64,000 bases of DNA from assembly GCF_026261605.1 (NCBI RefSeq), contig NZ_CP102486.1, positions 310,001 through 374,000 of the forward strand, in the 5' to 3' direction. Below the pieces are notes generated by a model. The model saw only the letters and a program-made list of their open reading frames with translations, did no database searches and was not told the DNA's origin. The number at the start of each line of letters is the position of its first letter. Position 1 is the first letter of the stretch. Both the position numbers and the translations under genes were made by a program. Of the stretch, positions 1 to 8,744 are shown in pieces. The stretch is from Dechloromonas sp. A34. Its GTDB lineage: Bacteria; Pseudomonadota; Gammaproteobacteria; Burkholderiales; Rhodocyclaceae.

Positions 1-1
1 C

Positions 2-772
2 GTCTCGGCTGATCAGTTGAAGAAGGATTTCGATGCGGTGATCCTCGCCGCCGGTGCCGAAGTGCCGCGCGATCTGCCGGTGCCGGGCCGTGAGTTGAAG
101 GGTATCTACGCCGCGCTGGAATTCCTGATTCCGCAGAACAAGGAAGTCCAGCAGGGCAAGGCCAATCCGATCAACGTCAAGGGCAAGCATGTCATCGTCA
201 TCGGTGGCGGTGATACCGGCTCCGACTGCGTCGGTACCTCCAACCGTCATGGTGCCGCCTCGATCACTCAGTTCGAGCTGATGCCGATGCCGCCGGAAGA
301 GGAAAACAAGGCGCTGACCTGGCCCTACTGGCCGTACAAGCTGCGCACTTCTTCGTCGCACGATGAAGGTTGTTCCCGCGATTTCGCGGTGGCGACCAAG
401 AAGTTCATCGACGACGGCAAGGGCAACGTCAAGGCGCTGCAGGCCGTTCGCGTCGAGTGGAAGGACGGCAAGATGGTCGAAGTCGCCGGTTCGGAATTCG
501 AACTGCCGTGCGACAACGCCTTCCTGGCCATGGGCTTCACCAATCCGGTGAGCAGCCTGCTCGAAGCCTTCGGCGTCGCCAAGGACAACCGTGGCAACGC
601 CAAGGCGACGACCGATGGTGACGGCTGCTATGCCACCAATGTCGCCAAGGTCTTTGCCGCCGGCGACGTCCGTCGTGGTCAGTCGCTGGTCGTCTGGGCG
701 ATCCGTGAAGGTCGTCAGGCGGCGCGCGAGGTCGATCAGTTCCTGATGGGCGCGACCACGCTGCCGCGCTAA
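2..772 (+). CDS. gltD: Glutamate synthase small subunit, C-terminal part (5' end outside window)
   Basis: The reading frame is open from base 2 and ends at TAA 770-772, leaving 256 residues of a protein normally near 480. GltD is the FAD/NADPH-dependent beta subunit that passes electrons to the GltB subunit for glutamate synthesis from glutamine and 2-oxoglutarate. Visible motifs are the NADPH-binding GGGDTGSD (from fragment residue 68) and the C-terminal FAD-binding [16 protein letters not shown] (from about residue 219). The TTG at 17 is in frame but is not the real start, because the frame continues upstream. A strong intrinsic terminator follows directly, so gltD is the last gene of its operon. 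Identification is firm; only the missing N-terminus is uncertain. Confidence 0.93.
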   Translation, partial: VSADQLKKDFDAVILAAGAEVPRDLPVPGRELKGIYAALEFLIPQNKEVQQGKANPINVKGKHVIVIGGGDTGSDCVGTSNRHGAASITQFELMPMPPEEENKALTWPYWPYKLRTSSSHDEGCSRDFAVATKKFIDDGKGNVKALQAVRVEWKDGKMVEVAGSEFELPCDNAFLAMGFTNPVSSLLEAFGVAKDNRGNAKATTDGDGCYATNVAKVFAAGDVRRGQSLVVWAIREGRQAAREVDQFLMGATTLPR

Positions 773-792
773 ACCGTACCGCACCCCAAAAG

Positions 793-826
793 AGCCCCGC
801 CGGTCATGAAGCCGGCGGGGCTTTTT
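793..826 (+). terminator. Rho-independent terminator of the glt operon
   Basis: A perfect 11-bp stem AGCCCCGCCGG (793-803) pairs with CCGGCGGGGCT (812-822) around an 8-nt loop. It is followed by a T run at 822-826. It lies 20 bases after the gltD stop. Confidence 0.93.
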
Positions 827-936
827 GCTTTCTGGAGAATATGCCCCTAGATTTCAGATTGACCGAACCTGGCTGGTTCGAAGCAGTCAAAGAGGCGTAA
901 GACAGGCTTCTCTGGCAGGCTGAAAGGAGTCGCATC

Positions 937-3027
937 ATGCGCAGGCTCATCTCCCTCAACCCGACGGTGCGTTGCATCGGGGTGGCCAGTTGTCTGGGCG
1001 CGCCAGTTGTCGGCTGCGAAGGCGGTCCCGAAAGCCTCAAGCGCGCAGCGCTGTCGTCGGTCATTCGCCATAACGGACTCGAAGCCTACTGGCCGGATAT
1101 GCTGATTCCCGAGCCGTCGGCCACGGCACTGAATTACTTGTTGAACCGCGTGGCCGATGCGACAGCTGCTGCCCTTGCGGCGGGTGATCGGCCGCTGGTC
1201 ATCGGCGGTGACCACAGCATGGCTGCCGGAACCTGGCGCGGCATCGGTCGCGCCCTCGGCGCGGCACCGGGACTGATCTGGATCGATGCCCACCTCGATG
1301 CCCATACCCCGGCCAGCAGTCCGTCCGGGAACGCTCACGGCATGCCCCTGGCAGCCTTGTTTGGAATGGGCGATCCGCTGATGACCGATATCCCGGGGCC
1401 GATCCTCGATCCGGCACGGACTGTGGTGATCGGTATCCGCAGCTACGAAACGGCGGAACGCGAACGTCTGGTGGCACTGGGTGTGCGCCTGTATGAGATG
1501 GCCGAAATTAACGAGCGTGGCCTGCCCGAGGTGTTTGCCGAAGCCCGCGCCGTGGTCGCCAACGGACCGTGGGGCATCAGCCTTGACCTTGATGCGATCG
1601 ATCCCGGGCATGCGCCGGGCGTGTCGACCCCGGTCGCCGGTGGCCTGATGCCGGAGGCCCTGGAGCAGGTCTTGCGCGGCGCCCTGCGCGAGCGCAACTG
1701 CGTCGGCCTGGAAATCGCCGAATACAACCCGCTGGCCGATCCCGACGGCCGGACGGCGAGACTGGTTCTCGGCCTGATCGACTCCGCCGCCGCCCCTGAT
1801 GGCGCTACCTTGCGGCGCTGGGAGGCCGGCTTCGGCGCCAACAACTATGCGCCGCTGCCGGTCGTCCTCAAGGAAGGGCGCGGTTGCTGGCTGACCGATG
1901 TCGACGGCAAGCGCTATCTCGACCTGATGTCGGCCTATTCGGCGACCAGTTTCGGCCATGCCCATCCCCGCCTGCTGGCCGCCATGAACATACAGGCGGG
2001 GCGTCTGGCGGTGACCTCGCGGGCTTATTCCAACGATCGCCTGCCGCTGTTCCTGCGCCGCTTGGCCCTGCTCACCGGTTACGAAAGCGTGTTGCCGGTC
2101 AATACCGGCCTCGAGGCCGTCGAAACGGCGCTCAAGGCGGCCCGCAAGTGGGCCTACAAGATCAAGGGCGTGCCGGAAAACCAGGCCGAGATCATCGCCT
2201 GCGACGGCAATTTCCATGGCCGCTCGATCACCATCGTCGGCCTCTCGTCCGAGCCCCAGTATCAGGACGGTTTCGGCCCCTTCCCGCCCGGCCTGAAGCG
2301 CGTTCCCTACGGCGACGCGGCGGCGCTGGCGGCGGCGATCACGCCCAATACGGCGGCTTTCCTGGTCGAAGCGATCCAGGGCGAGGGTGGCATCATCCTG
2401 CCGCCGAACGGTTATCTGGCCGCCTGTGCCGCCATCTGCCAGCGCCACGACGTCCTGCTGCTGGTCGACGAAGTGCAGACCGGGCTGGGCCGCACCGGCA
2501 AGTTGCTGGCCTGCCAGCACGATGCGGTTCGTCCCGACGGCATCATCCTCGGCAAGGCGCTGGGCGGTGGCCTGCTGCCGATCTCGGCCTTTCTCGCTGA
2601 CGAACGGGTGATGCAGGTGTTCACACCGGGCGACCACGGCTCGACTTTTGGGGGCAATCCGTTGGCGTGCAGCGTCGCCCTGGCGGCATTGGATCTGCTG
2701 GAAGAGGAAGGCCTGATCGAAAAATCCGCACGACTCGGCGAACTTTTGCTCGCCGGACTACACCAACTGGCAGAGCATGCGTCAGTGATTCGGAGTGTGC
2801 GCGGTCGCGGTCTGTTTGCCGGTATCGAACTCGATCCCGAGCAGGCCGAGGCGAGTAAAGTCGCCGAGGCCCTGCTGGGCAATGGCGTGTTGACCAAGGA
2901 TACGCACCGCACGGTGCTCCGCCTGGCGCCACCGCTGTTGATCAGCGAGGACGAGTTGGCCTGGGGCCTGGCGCGCATCGCCGAGGTATTGAACAATATT
3001 TCCAGCCGCCCGCGTCTGGTGGCATAA
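937..3027 (+). CDS. Arginase / ornithine aminotransferase fusion protein
   Basis: A single 696-residue frame encodes two complete enzymes of arginine breakdown. Residues 1 to about 285 are an arginase (arginine to ornithine plus urea). They carry the manganese-binding motifs GGDHS (90-94), DAHLDAH (117-123), SGNAHGMP (130-137) and SLDLDAIDP (215-223), and the conserved GLEIAEYNP (E262). After about ten linker residues, residues 295-696 are a full-length class III PLP aminotransferase of the ornithine-oxo-acid type. This half has FGANNYAPLPVVL at its start, the FHGR and VDEVQTGLGRTG motifs, and the Schiff-base lysine K540 in GKALGGG. Together they would turn arginine into glutamate semialdehyde. 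The start is ATG 937 with AAGGAGT (924-930) as ribosome binding site. No internal stop or frameshift separates the halves. Known bacterial rocF and rocD are usually separate genes. Cytoplasmic. Confidence 0.9.
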   Translation: MRRLISLNPTVRCIGVASCLGAPVVGCEGGPESLKRAALSSVIRHNGLEAYWPDMLIPEPSATALNYLLNRVADATAAALAAGDRPLVIGGDHSMAAGTWRGIGRALGAAPGLIWIDAHLDAHTPASSPSGNAHGMPLAALFGMGDPLMTDIPGPILDPARTVVIGIRSYETAERERLVALGVRLYEMAEINERGLPEVFAEARAVVANGPWGISLDLDAIDPGHAPGVSTPVAGGLMPEALEQVLRGALRERNCVGLEIAEYNPLADPDGRTARLVLGLIDSAAAPDGATLRRWEAGFGANNYAPLPVVLKEGRGCWLTDVDGKRYLDLMSAYSATSFGHAHPRLLAAMNIQAGRLAVTSRAYSNDRLPLFLRRLALLTGYESVLPVNTGLEAVETALKAARKWAYKIKGVPENQAEIIACDGNFHGRSITIVGLSSEPQYQDGFGPFPPGLKRVPYGDAAALAAAITPNTAAFLVEAIQGEGGIILPPNGYLAACAAICQRHDVLLLVDEVQTGLGRTGKLLACQHDAVRPDGIILGKALGGGLLPISAFLADERVMQVFTPGDHGSTFGGNPLACSVALAALDLLEEEGLIEKSARLGELLLAGLHQLAEHASVIRSVRGRGLFAGIELDPEQAEASKVAEALLGNGVLTKDTHRTVLRLAPPLLISEDELAWGLARIAEVLNNISSRPRLVA

Positions 3028-3106
3028 GCCAAACGGCCAGCCGAGCCGTTAAGAGAGAACAAGGGAGTACCGCCGAGCAGTCGAAGCAAACTTCAAGGAG
3101 GCAGCC

Positions 3107-5029
3107 ATGTCGATATTCGCCCGCTACCAAAGTCGCTATGAAGCGCTACAGGAAGAGGAATTGTCGGTCCAGGAATACCTGGAACTCTGCAAGACCGACA
3201 AAACGGCCTACGCCAGCGTCGCCGAGCGCATGCTGCTGGCCATCGGCGAACCGGAACTGGTCGATACCCGATCCGATCCGCGTCTCTCGCGCATCTTCGC
3301 CAACAAGATGCTCCGGCTCTATCCGGCCTTCCGCGAGTTCTACGGCATGGAAGAGGTCATCGAGCACATCGTTTCCTACTTCCGCCATGCGGCCCAGGGC
3401 CTGGAAGAGAAGAAGCAGATCCTCTACCTGCTCGGCCCGGTCGGCGGCGGCAAGTCCTCGCTGGCCGAACGCCTGAAATATCTGATCGAGAAAGTACCCT
3501 TCTACGCGATCAAGGGCTCGCCCGTGCACGAGTCGCCGCTCGGTCTGTTCAACGTCATGGAAGACGGCCCGATCCTCGAAGAGGATTACGGCATTCCTCG
3601 CCGTTACCTGGGCACCATCATGAGTCCGTGGGCGGTCAAGCGCCTGCACGAATTCGGCGGCGACATCGCGCGCTTCCGGGTGGTCAAGCTGCACCCCTCG
3701 GTGCTGTCGCAGATCGCCGTCTCGAAGACCGAACCGGGCGACGAGAACAACCAGGACATCTCCTCGCTTGTCGGCAAGATCGACATCCGCAAGCTGGAAA
3801 CCTATTCCCAGAACGACCCGGACGCCTATTCCTACTCCGGCGGCCTGTGCCTGGCCAACCGCGGCGTGCTCGAATTCGTCGAAATGTTCAAGGCGCCGAT
3901 CAAGGTCCTGCACCCCCTGCTCACCGCGACCCAGGAGCAGAACTACAAAGGCACCGAAGGCTTCGGCGCCATTCCCTTCGACGGCATGGTGCTCGCCCAC
4001 TCCAACGAGGCGGAGTGGCTGACCTTCAAGAACAACCGCAACAACGAGGCCTTCCTCGACCGCATCTACATCGTCAAGGTGCCGTACTGCCTGCGGGTGA
4101 CCGACGAAATGCACATCTACGAGAAGCTGATGTTCAATTCCTCGTTGTCCAAGGCCCCCTGCGCGCCGGATACCCTGCGCATGATGGCGCAGTTCTCGAC
4201 CCTGTCGCGGCTCAAGGAACCTGAGAACTCCAGCATCTACAGCAAGATGCGGATTTACGACGGCGAGAACCTCAAGGACACCGACCCCAAGGCCAAGAGC
4301 TACCAGGAATACCGCGATTTCGCCGGGGTTGACGAGGGCATGAACGGACTCTCCACCCGCTTCGCCTTCAAGATCCTGTCCAAGGTCTTCAACTTCGACC
4401 ACCGCGAGGTGGCGGCCAATCCGGTGCACCTGATGTACGTCCTCGAACAGCAGATCGAGCAGGAACAGTTCCCGCCCGAGGTCGAAGACCGCTACCTGCG
4501 CTACCTCAAGGAATTCCTCAGCCCGCGCTACGCCGAGTTCATCGGCAAGGAAATCCAGACCGCCTACCTGGAAAGCTACTCGGAATACGGCCAGAACATC
4601 TTCGACCGCTACGTGACCTACGCCGACTTCTGGATCCAGGACCAGGAATTTCGTGATCCGAACACCGGCGAGATGCTCGACCGCGGCGCCCTCAACGACG
4701 AACTGGAAAAGATCGAGAAACCGGCCGGTATCAGCAATCCGAAGGACTTCCGCAACGAGGTGGTGAACTTCGTCCTGCGTTCCCGTGCTCAACATGACGG
4801 CAAGAATCCGGCTTGGACCTCGTACGAAAAGCTGCGGGCGGTGATCGAGAAGAAGATGTTCTCCAACACCGAGGAACTGCTGCCGGTGATTTCCTTCAAC
4901 ACCAAGGCCAGTGCCGACGAGCAGAAGAAGCATCAGGACTTCGTCAACCGCATGATCACCAAGGGCTATACCGAAAAGCAGGTCCGGCTGCTCTGCGAGT
5001 GGTACCTGCGGGTCAGGAAGAGTTCTTGA
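3107..5029 (+). CDS. prkA: PrkA-type serine protein kinase (YeaG family)
   Basis: A 640-residue cytoplasmic protein, the usual size for PrkA/YeaG. An N-terminal AAA+-like domain carries the P-loop GPVGGGKSS (110-118), and the C-terminal half is the PrkA-specific domain with weak similarity to eukaryotic kinases. In enterobacteria YeaG acts in nitrogen-starvation and stationary-phase stress; in sporeformers PrkA influences sporulation and metabolism. The start is supported by AAGGAGG at 3095-3101, six bases before ATG. yeaH and spoVR follow in the same direction, the conserved cluster found in many proteobacteria. The substrate here cannot be read from sequence. Confidence 0.93.
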   Translation: MSIFARYQSRYEALQEEELSVQEYLELCKTDKTAYASVAERMLLAIGEPELVDTRSDPRLSRIFANKMLRLYPAFREFYGMEEVIEHIVSYFRHAAQGLEEKKQILYLLGPVGGGKSSLAERLKYLIEKVPFYAIKGSPVHESPLGLFNVMEDGPILEEDYGIPRRYLGTIMSPWAVKRLHEFGGDIARFRVVKLHPSVLSQIAVSKTEPGDENNQDISSLVGKIDIRKLETYSQNDPDAYSYSGGLCLANRGVLEFVEMFKAPIKVLHPLLTATQEQNYKGTEGFGAIPFDGMVLAHSNEAEWLTFKNNRNNEAFLDRIYIVKVPYCLRVTDEMHIYEKLMFNSSLSKAPCAPDTLRMMAQFSTLSRLKEPENSSIYSKMRIYDGENLKDTDPKAKSYQEYRDFAGVDEGMNGLSTRFAFKILSKVFNFDHREVAANPVHLMYVLEQQIEQEQFPPEVEDRYLRYLKEFLSPRYAEFIGKEIQTAYLESYSEYGQNIFDRYVTYADFWIQDQEFRDPNTGEMLDRGALNDELEKIEKPAGISNPKDFRNEVVNFVLRSRAQHDGKNPAWTSYEKLRAVIEKKMFSNTEELLPVISFNTKASADEQKKHQDFVNRMITKGYTEKQVRLLCEWYLRVRKSS

Positions 5030-5050
5030 TGCGGTGAGGATCGCGTTGTC

Positions 5051-5081
5051 AGGATCGGGTAACGGAAAAACCCCTGATCCT
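5051..5081 (+). other. Imperfect RNA hairpin between prkA and yeaH
   Basis: AGGATC (5051-5056) plus GGG pairs with CCC plus GATCCT (5076-5081) around an A-rich loop. There is no T tract, so it is not an intrinsic terminator. It could be an mRNA processing or stability element that sets the prkA:yeaH ratio. This is a weak inference. Confidence 0.3.
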
Positions 5082-5103
5082 CGATCCTAAACAGGGAGTT
5101 CCC

Positions 5104-6375
5104 ATGACGGTACGCATTGTCGACCGGCGGCAGGACAGCAGAAACAAGAGTTCCATCAACCGGAGCCGGTTCATCCGTCGTTTCAAGGGGCAGATCCGCA
5201 AGGCGGTGGCCGATGCCATCGCCAAGCGCGGCATTCGCGATCTGGAAAGCGGCGAGAAAATCGGCATTCCCGGCAAGGACATTTCCGAGCCGCAATTCCA
5301 CCATGGCAAGGGCGGGGTGCGCGAGTCCGTGCATCCCGGCAATGACCGTTTCCAGTCCGGCGACCAGATGGATCGCCCGCCTGCCGGCGGCCAGGGGCAG
5401 GGCAGCGGTCAGGCCAGCCCCGATGGCGAAGGTATCGATGACTTCGTCTTCACGCTGACCCGTGACGAGTTTCTCGACATCTTCTTCGACGAACTGGCCC
5501 TGCCCAATTTGGTCAAGCGGCAACTGGCGCGGATCGACGAATACAAGCGGGTGCGCGCCGGCTATACGCAGAGCGGCGTGCCGACCAACATCAACCTGGT
5601 GCGCACCATGCGTGGCGCGGCCGGGCGCCGGGTCGCCGTCGGCGGCCCCTACGCCACCCGGCTGCGCGGCTTGCAGGCCGAACTGGAACAGGCGCTCGAC
5701 GAAATGCCCCTCGATGAAACCGAGGTCGAGCGCCTGCAGCGCGAAATCGCTTGTCTGAAAGCCCGGCATGAAGCGATTCCCTTCATCGACCCCTTCGACC
5801 TGCGCTACAGCAACCGCATCCGCATCCCCGAACCCTCGACGCAGGCCGTGATGTTCTGCCTGATGGACGTCTCCGGCTCGATGGACGAGGGCAAGAAGCA
5901 GATGGCCAAGCGCTTCTTCATGCTCCTCTATCTGTTCCTGAACCGCAATTACGAGCACATCGAGGTCGTCTTCATCCGCCATCACACGGTGGCCGAGGAA
6001 GTCGACGAAGACGACTTCTTCCACTCCCGGGAAACCGGCGGCACCATCGTCTCCAGCGCGCTGAAGCTGATGCACCAGATCATCAGCGAACGCTATGCCA
6101 GCAACGTCTGGAACATCTACGGCGCCCAGGCTTCCGACGGCGACAACTGGAACGACGACTCGCCGCGTTGCCGCGAAATGCTGGCCGAGTCGATCCTGCC
6201 GCTGATGCAGTACTTCGCCTATATCGAAATCACCGACGGCGAACCTCAGAATCTCTGGTACGAATACGAACAGCTGGCCACCACTCACGCCGGCGTCTTC
6301 GCCTTGCAGCGCATCGCCGCAGCCAGCGACATTTACCCGGTGTTCCGCGAACTGTTCAGAAAGCGGCTGGTATGA
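5104..6375 (+). CDS. yeaH: YeaH/UPF0229 family protein with VWA-like MIDAS motif
   Basis: A 423-residue protein matching the YeaH (DUF444) family in length and in its N-terminal signature (MTVRIVDRRQDSRNKSSINR). A Gly/Gln-rich segment at about 93-110 precedes the main domain. The metal-ion-dependent adhesion motif D255-x-S257-x-S259 sits in MDVSGSMDE, typical of a von Willebrand factor A fold that binds a protein partner through a divalent metal. The family is almost always next to prkA and spoVR and is thought to work with them in stress adaptation; the biochemical role is unknown. The start is ATG 5104 after AACAGGGAG. The stop overlaps the spoVR start (ATGA), implying translational coupling. 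Confidence 0.92.
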   Translation: MTVRIVDRRQDSRNKSSINRSRFIRRFKGQIRKAVADAIAKRGIRDLESGEKIGIPGKDISEPQFHHGKGGVRESVHPGNDRFQSGDQMDRPPAGGQGQGSGQASPDGEGIDDFVFTLTRDEFLDIFFDELALPNLVKRQLARIDEYKRVRAGYTQSGVPTNINLVRTMRGAAGRRVAVGGPYATRLRGLQAELEQALDEMPLDETEVERLQREIACLKARHEAIPFIDPFDLRYSNRIRIPEPSTQAVMFCLMDVSGSMDEGKKQMAKRFFMLLYLFLNRNYEHIEVVFIRHHTVAEEVDEDDFFHSRETGGTIVSSALKLMHQIISERYASNVWNIYGAQASDGDNWNDDSPRCREMLAESILPLMQYFAYIEITDGEPQNLWYEYEQLATTHAGVFALQRIAAASDIYPVFRELFRKRLV

Positions 6376-7895
6376 GCAAAAAAAAATCCCGCCTGATTGC
6401 CGAGGGGTCGGACTGGACGCTCGAAGCGATCGTCCGCTACGACGAGGAAATTGGCCGCGTCGCCAAGCACTACGGCCTCGATACCTACCGCCACCAGCTC
6501 GAAGTGATCACCGCCGAGCAGATGATGGACGCCTACGCCGCGATCGGCATGCCGGTCTATTACCACCACTGGTCCTTCGGCAAACACTTCCTGGAAACCG
6601 AGAACCGCTACAAACGGGGCCAGATGGGCCTGGCCTACGAGATCGTGATCAATTCCGATCCCTGCATCGCCTACCTGATGGAAGAGAACACGCTGACCAT
6701 GCAGGCCCTGGTCATCGCCCATGCCGCCTATGGCCACAATTCCTTCTTCAAGGGCAACCACATGTTCAAGCAGTGGACCAGCGCCGATGCCATCATCGAC
6801 TACCTGGTCTTCGCCCGGAACTACATTGCCGAGTGCGAGGAACGCCACGGCGTCGATACCGTCGAGCAACTGATCGATGCCTGCCATGCACTGTCCAATC
6901 TCGGCGTCGATCGCTACAAGCGGTCGCCGCCCTTGTCGCTGGAAAAGGAGAAGACGCGGCAGCGCGAGCGCGAGGCTTACTTGCAGGCCCAGGTGAACGA
7001 TCTATGGCGAACTTTGCCGCGTCGTGATGCGCCGTTCGCCGAGGCCGAGGAACGCCGCTTCCCCGAGGAGCCGGAAGAAAACCTGCTCTATTTCGTCGAA
7101 AAGAACGCCCCGCTGCTCGAACCCTGGCAGCGCGAAATCGTCCGCATCACGCGCAAGATCAGCCAGTATTTCTACCCGCAGCGCCAGACCCAGGTCATGA
7201 ATGAAGGCTGGGCCTGCTTCTGGCACTACACGCTGCTCAACACGCTGTACGACGAGGGCAAGGTCAACGACGGCTTCATGCTCGAATTCCTGCAGTCGCA
7301 TACCAATGTCGTCTACCAGCCGCCCTACAGCAGCAACTGGTATTCCGGCATCAATCCCTACGCCCTGGGCTTCGCTATGTGGCAGGACATCCGCCGCATC
7401 TGCGAGCGGCCGGACGACGAGGACCGCGAGTGGTTTCCCGACATCGCCGGCTCCGACTGGCGCGAAACCTTCGATTTCGCGATGCGTAACTTCAAGGACG
7501 AGAGCTTCGTCGCGCAATACCTGTCGCCCCGGCTGATGCGCGAATTCCGGCTGTTCTCGGTGCTCGATGACGACAGCAAGCCGAAACTGAAGGTCGATGC
7601 CATCCACGACGAGCAGGGCTACCGGGCCTTGCGCCGCAATCTGGCCGAACAGTACAACCTGGGCAGCAGCGATCCGAACATTCAGGTCTGGAACGTCGAT
7701 CTGCGCGGCGACCGCTCGCTGACCCTGCGCCACTTCGCCCATCAACGCCGGCCGCTGTCCTCGGCCAGTCTGGTCGTGCTCGAACACATGGCCAGCCTGT
7801 GGGGTTTCAATGTCCGGCTCGAACACCAGACGCCGGCCGGCGAGTGGGTGCTGCTCGCCGAGCGCAAGACCGAGCGGCGCAAGCATCCAGACTGA
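6372..7895 (+). CDS. spoVR: SpoVR family protein (YcgB-like)
   Basis: A 507-residue protein of the SpoVR/YcgB family. The frame is open further upstream, but ATG 6372 is chosen because it overlaps the yeaH stop (ATGA) and gives the family N-terminus (MSKKKSRLIAEGSDWTLEAI). Conserved His-rich stretches are visible: YYHHWSFGKHF (63-73) and HAAYGHNSFFKGNH (117-130), plus NEGWACFWHYTL further on. The name comes from spore cortex formation in Bacillus, but proteobacterial homologues occur without sporulation and travel with prkA-yeaH. The molecular function is unknown; the conserved histidines and acidic residues could bind metal (inference). Confidence 0.92.
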   Translation: MSKKKSRLIAEGSDWTLEAIVRYDEEIGRVAKHYGLDTYRHQLEVITAEQMMDAYAAIGMPVYYHHWSFGKHFLETENRYKRGQMGLAYEIVINSDPCIAYLMEENTLTMQALVIAHAAYGHNSFFKGNHMFKQWTSADAIIDYLVFARNYIAECEERHGVDTVEQLIDACHALSNLGVDRYKRSPPLSLEKEKTRQREREAYLQAQVNDLWRTLPRRDAPFAEAEERRFPEEPEENLLYFVEKNAPLLEPWQREIVRITRKISQYFYPQRQTQVMNEGWACFWHYTLLNTLYDEGKVNDGFMLEFLQSHTNVVYQPPYSSNWYSGINPYALGFAMWQDIRRICERPDDEDREWFPDIAGSDWRETFDFAMRNFKDESFVAQYLSPRLMREFRLFSVLDDDSKPKLKVDAIHDEQGYRALRRNLAEQYNLGSSDPNIQVWNVDLRGDRSLTLRHFAHQRRPLSSASLVVLEHMASLWGFNVRLEHQTPAGEWVLLAERKTERRKHPD

Positions 7896-7970
7896 TCACG
7901 ACATTTATCCATCCTGCTTCGACAGCCTCCGGTAATCGTGTGAAAATGGCGACGAACAGGGGGAGAAAAA

Positions 7971-8699
7971 ATGTCGACTGAATTGCAAACCGCCTTCCAG
8001 GTCTCCGCGCCTAGCGCAGGCATCGATACACACATGCTGTTAATCCTGGCCATCATGGTGGTGGCCGGCATCCTGGGTGGCGCCGCCAACTACTTCCTGG
8101 CCGATCGCCAGGGCGAACCGGGCCGCCGCGACTGGATCAAGTATCCGGTTTTAGGGGTGGTTGCGGCGCTGACCGTGCCGCTCTTCCTGAACATGATTTC
8201 CAGCACGCTGCTCGAGGGGGCGCGCACCAAGCCGGTCGATTTTTTCGCCTTCGCCGGCTTCTGCCTGATCTATGTCGTCGCCTCGCGGCGCCTGCTCGAA
8301 AACGTTGCCCAGCGCCTGCTCGGACAGATCGACCAGGTCAAGCGCGAAGTCGGCCATCTCAAGCAGCAGCGCCGGGAGGAGCCGATGGTCCAGCTGCCCA
8401 AGGCCGAAGCCGAAAAACCGGCCGAGCCGGAACCGCGTGAAGTCCTCTCCTACAACGATGTCGAGATCCTGCGCGCCCTGGCCGAGGAAAGCTTCGTCTA
8501 TGGCAATCTCGCCGCGATTTGCGAGCGCACCGGTCTGGCCCGCGATTACGTCAGCCAGCGCCTGACGGTGATGAAGACCATGGGCGTCATCGAAACCCGC
8601 ATCAACGACAAGAACGTCCTGCACTGGGGCGTTTCGGCGCGCGGCAAGGCCGTGCTCGGCGAAATCCTGACCGGTCAGGACGACAAGAAATCCGCATGA
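7971..8699 (+). CDS. Three-TM membrane protein with cytoplasmic winged-helix domain
   Basis: 242 residues. I see three hydrophobic helices (about 21-43, 58-78, 89-106), then a charged helix likely to form a coiled coil (107-137, LLENVAQRLLGQIDQVKREVGHLKQQ in spaced heptads) and a Pro/Glu/Ala linker (143-157). The C-terminal domain (160-235) looks like a winged helix: a helix-turn-helix around YGNLAAICERTGLARDYVSQRLTVM and a wing around VIETRINDKNVLHWGVSARG. The layout suggests a membrane-anchored transcription factor or sensor. The N-terminal helices recall the three-TM proteins that accompany pYEATS modules, but I cannot confirm that. Ribosome binding site GGGGGAG lies before ATG 7971. It sits 45 bases upstream of glmU. 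Confidence 0.6.
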   Translation: MSTELQTAFQVSAPSAGIDTHMLLILAIMVVAGILGGAANYFLADRQGEPGRRDWIKYPVLGVVAALTVPLFLNMISSTLLEGARTKPVDFFAFAGFCLIYVVASRRLLENVAQRLLGQIDQVKREVGHLKQQRREEPMVQLPKAEAEKPAEPEPREVLSYNDVEILRALAEESFVYGNLAAICERTGLARDYVSQRLTVMKTMGVIETRINDKNVLHWGVSARGKAVLGEILTGQDDKKSA

Positions 8700-8744
8700 A
8701 TCCTGCCGGCCCTGCGCCGGCGCCAGAGTGAAACCGAAACCATC

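Noticed and set aside
841-900. 19-codon ORF with ATG after GGAGA, upstream of the arginase fusion
   Set aside because: The ATG is only about three bases from the putative ribosome binding site, the peptide has no regulatory codon run, and no attenuator hairpin follows it.
847-2637. 596-codon open frame on the minus strand opposite the arginase fusion
   Set aside because: It is antisense to a gene with clear catalytic motifs. High GC makes long chance frames common, and its composition (many Arg/Gly/Gln, no motif) matches a shadow frame.
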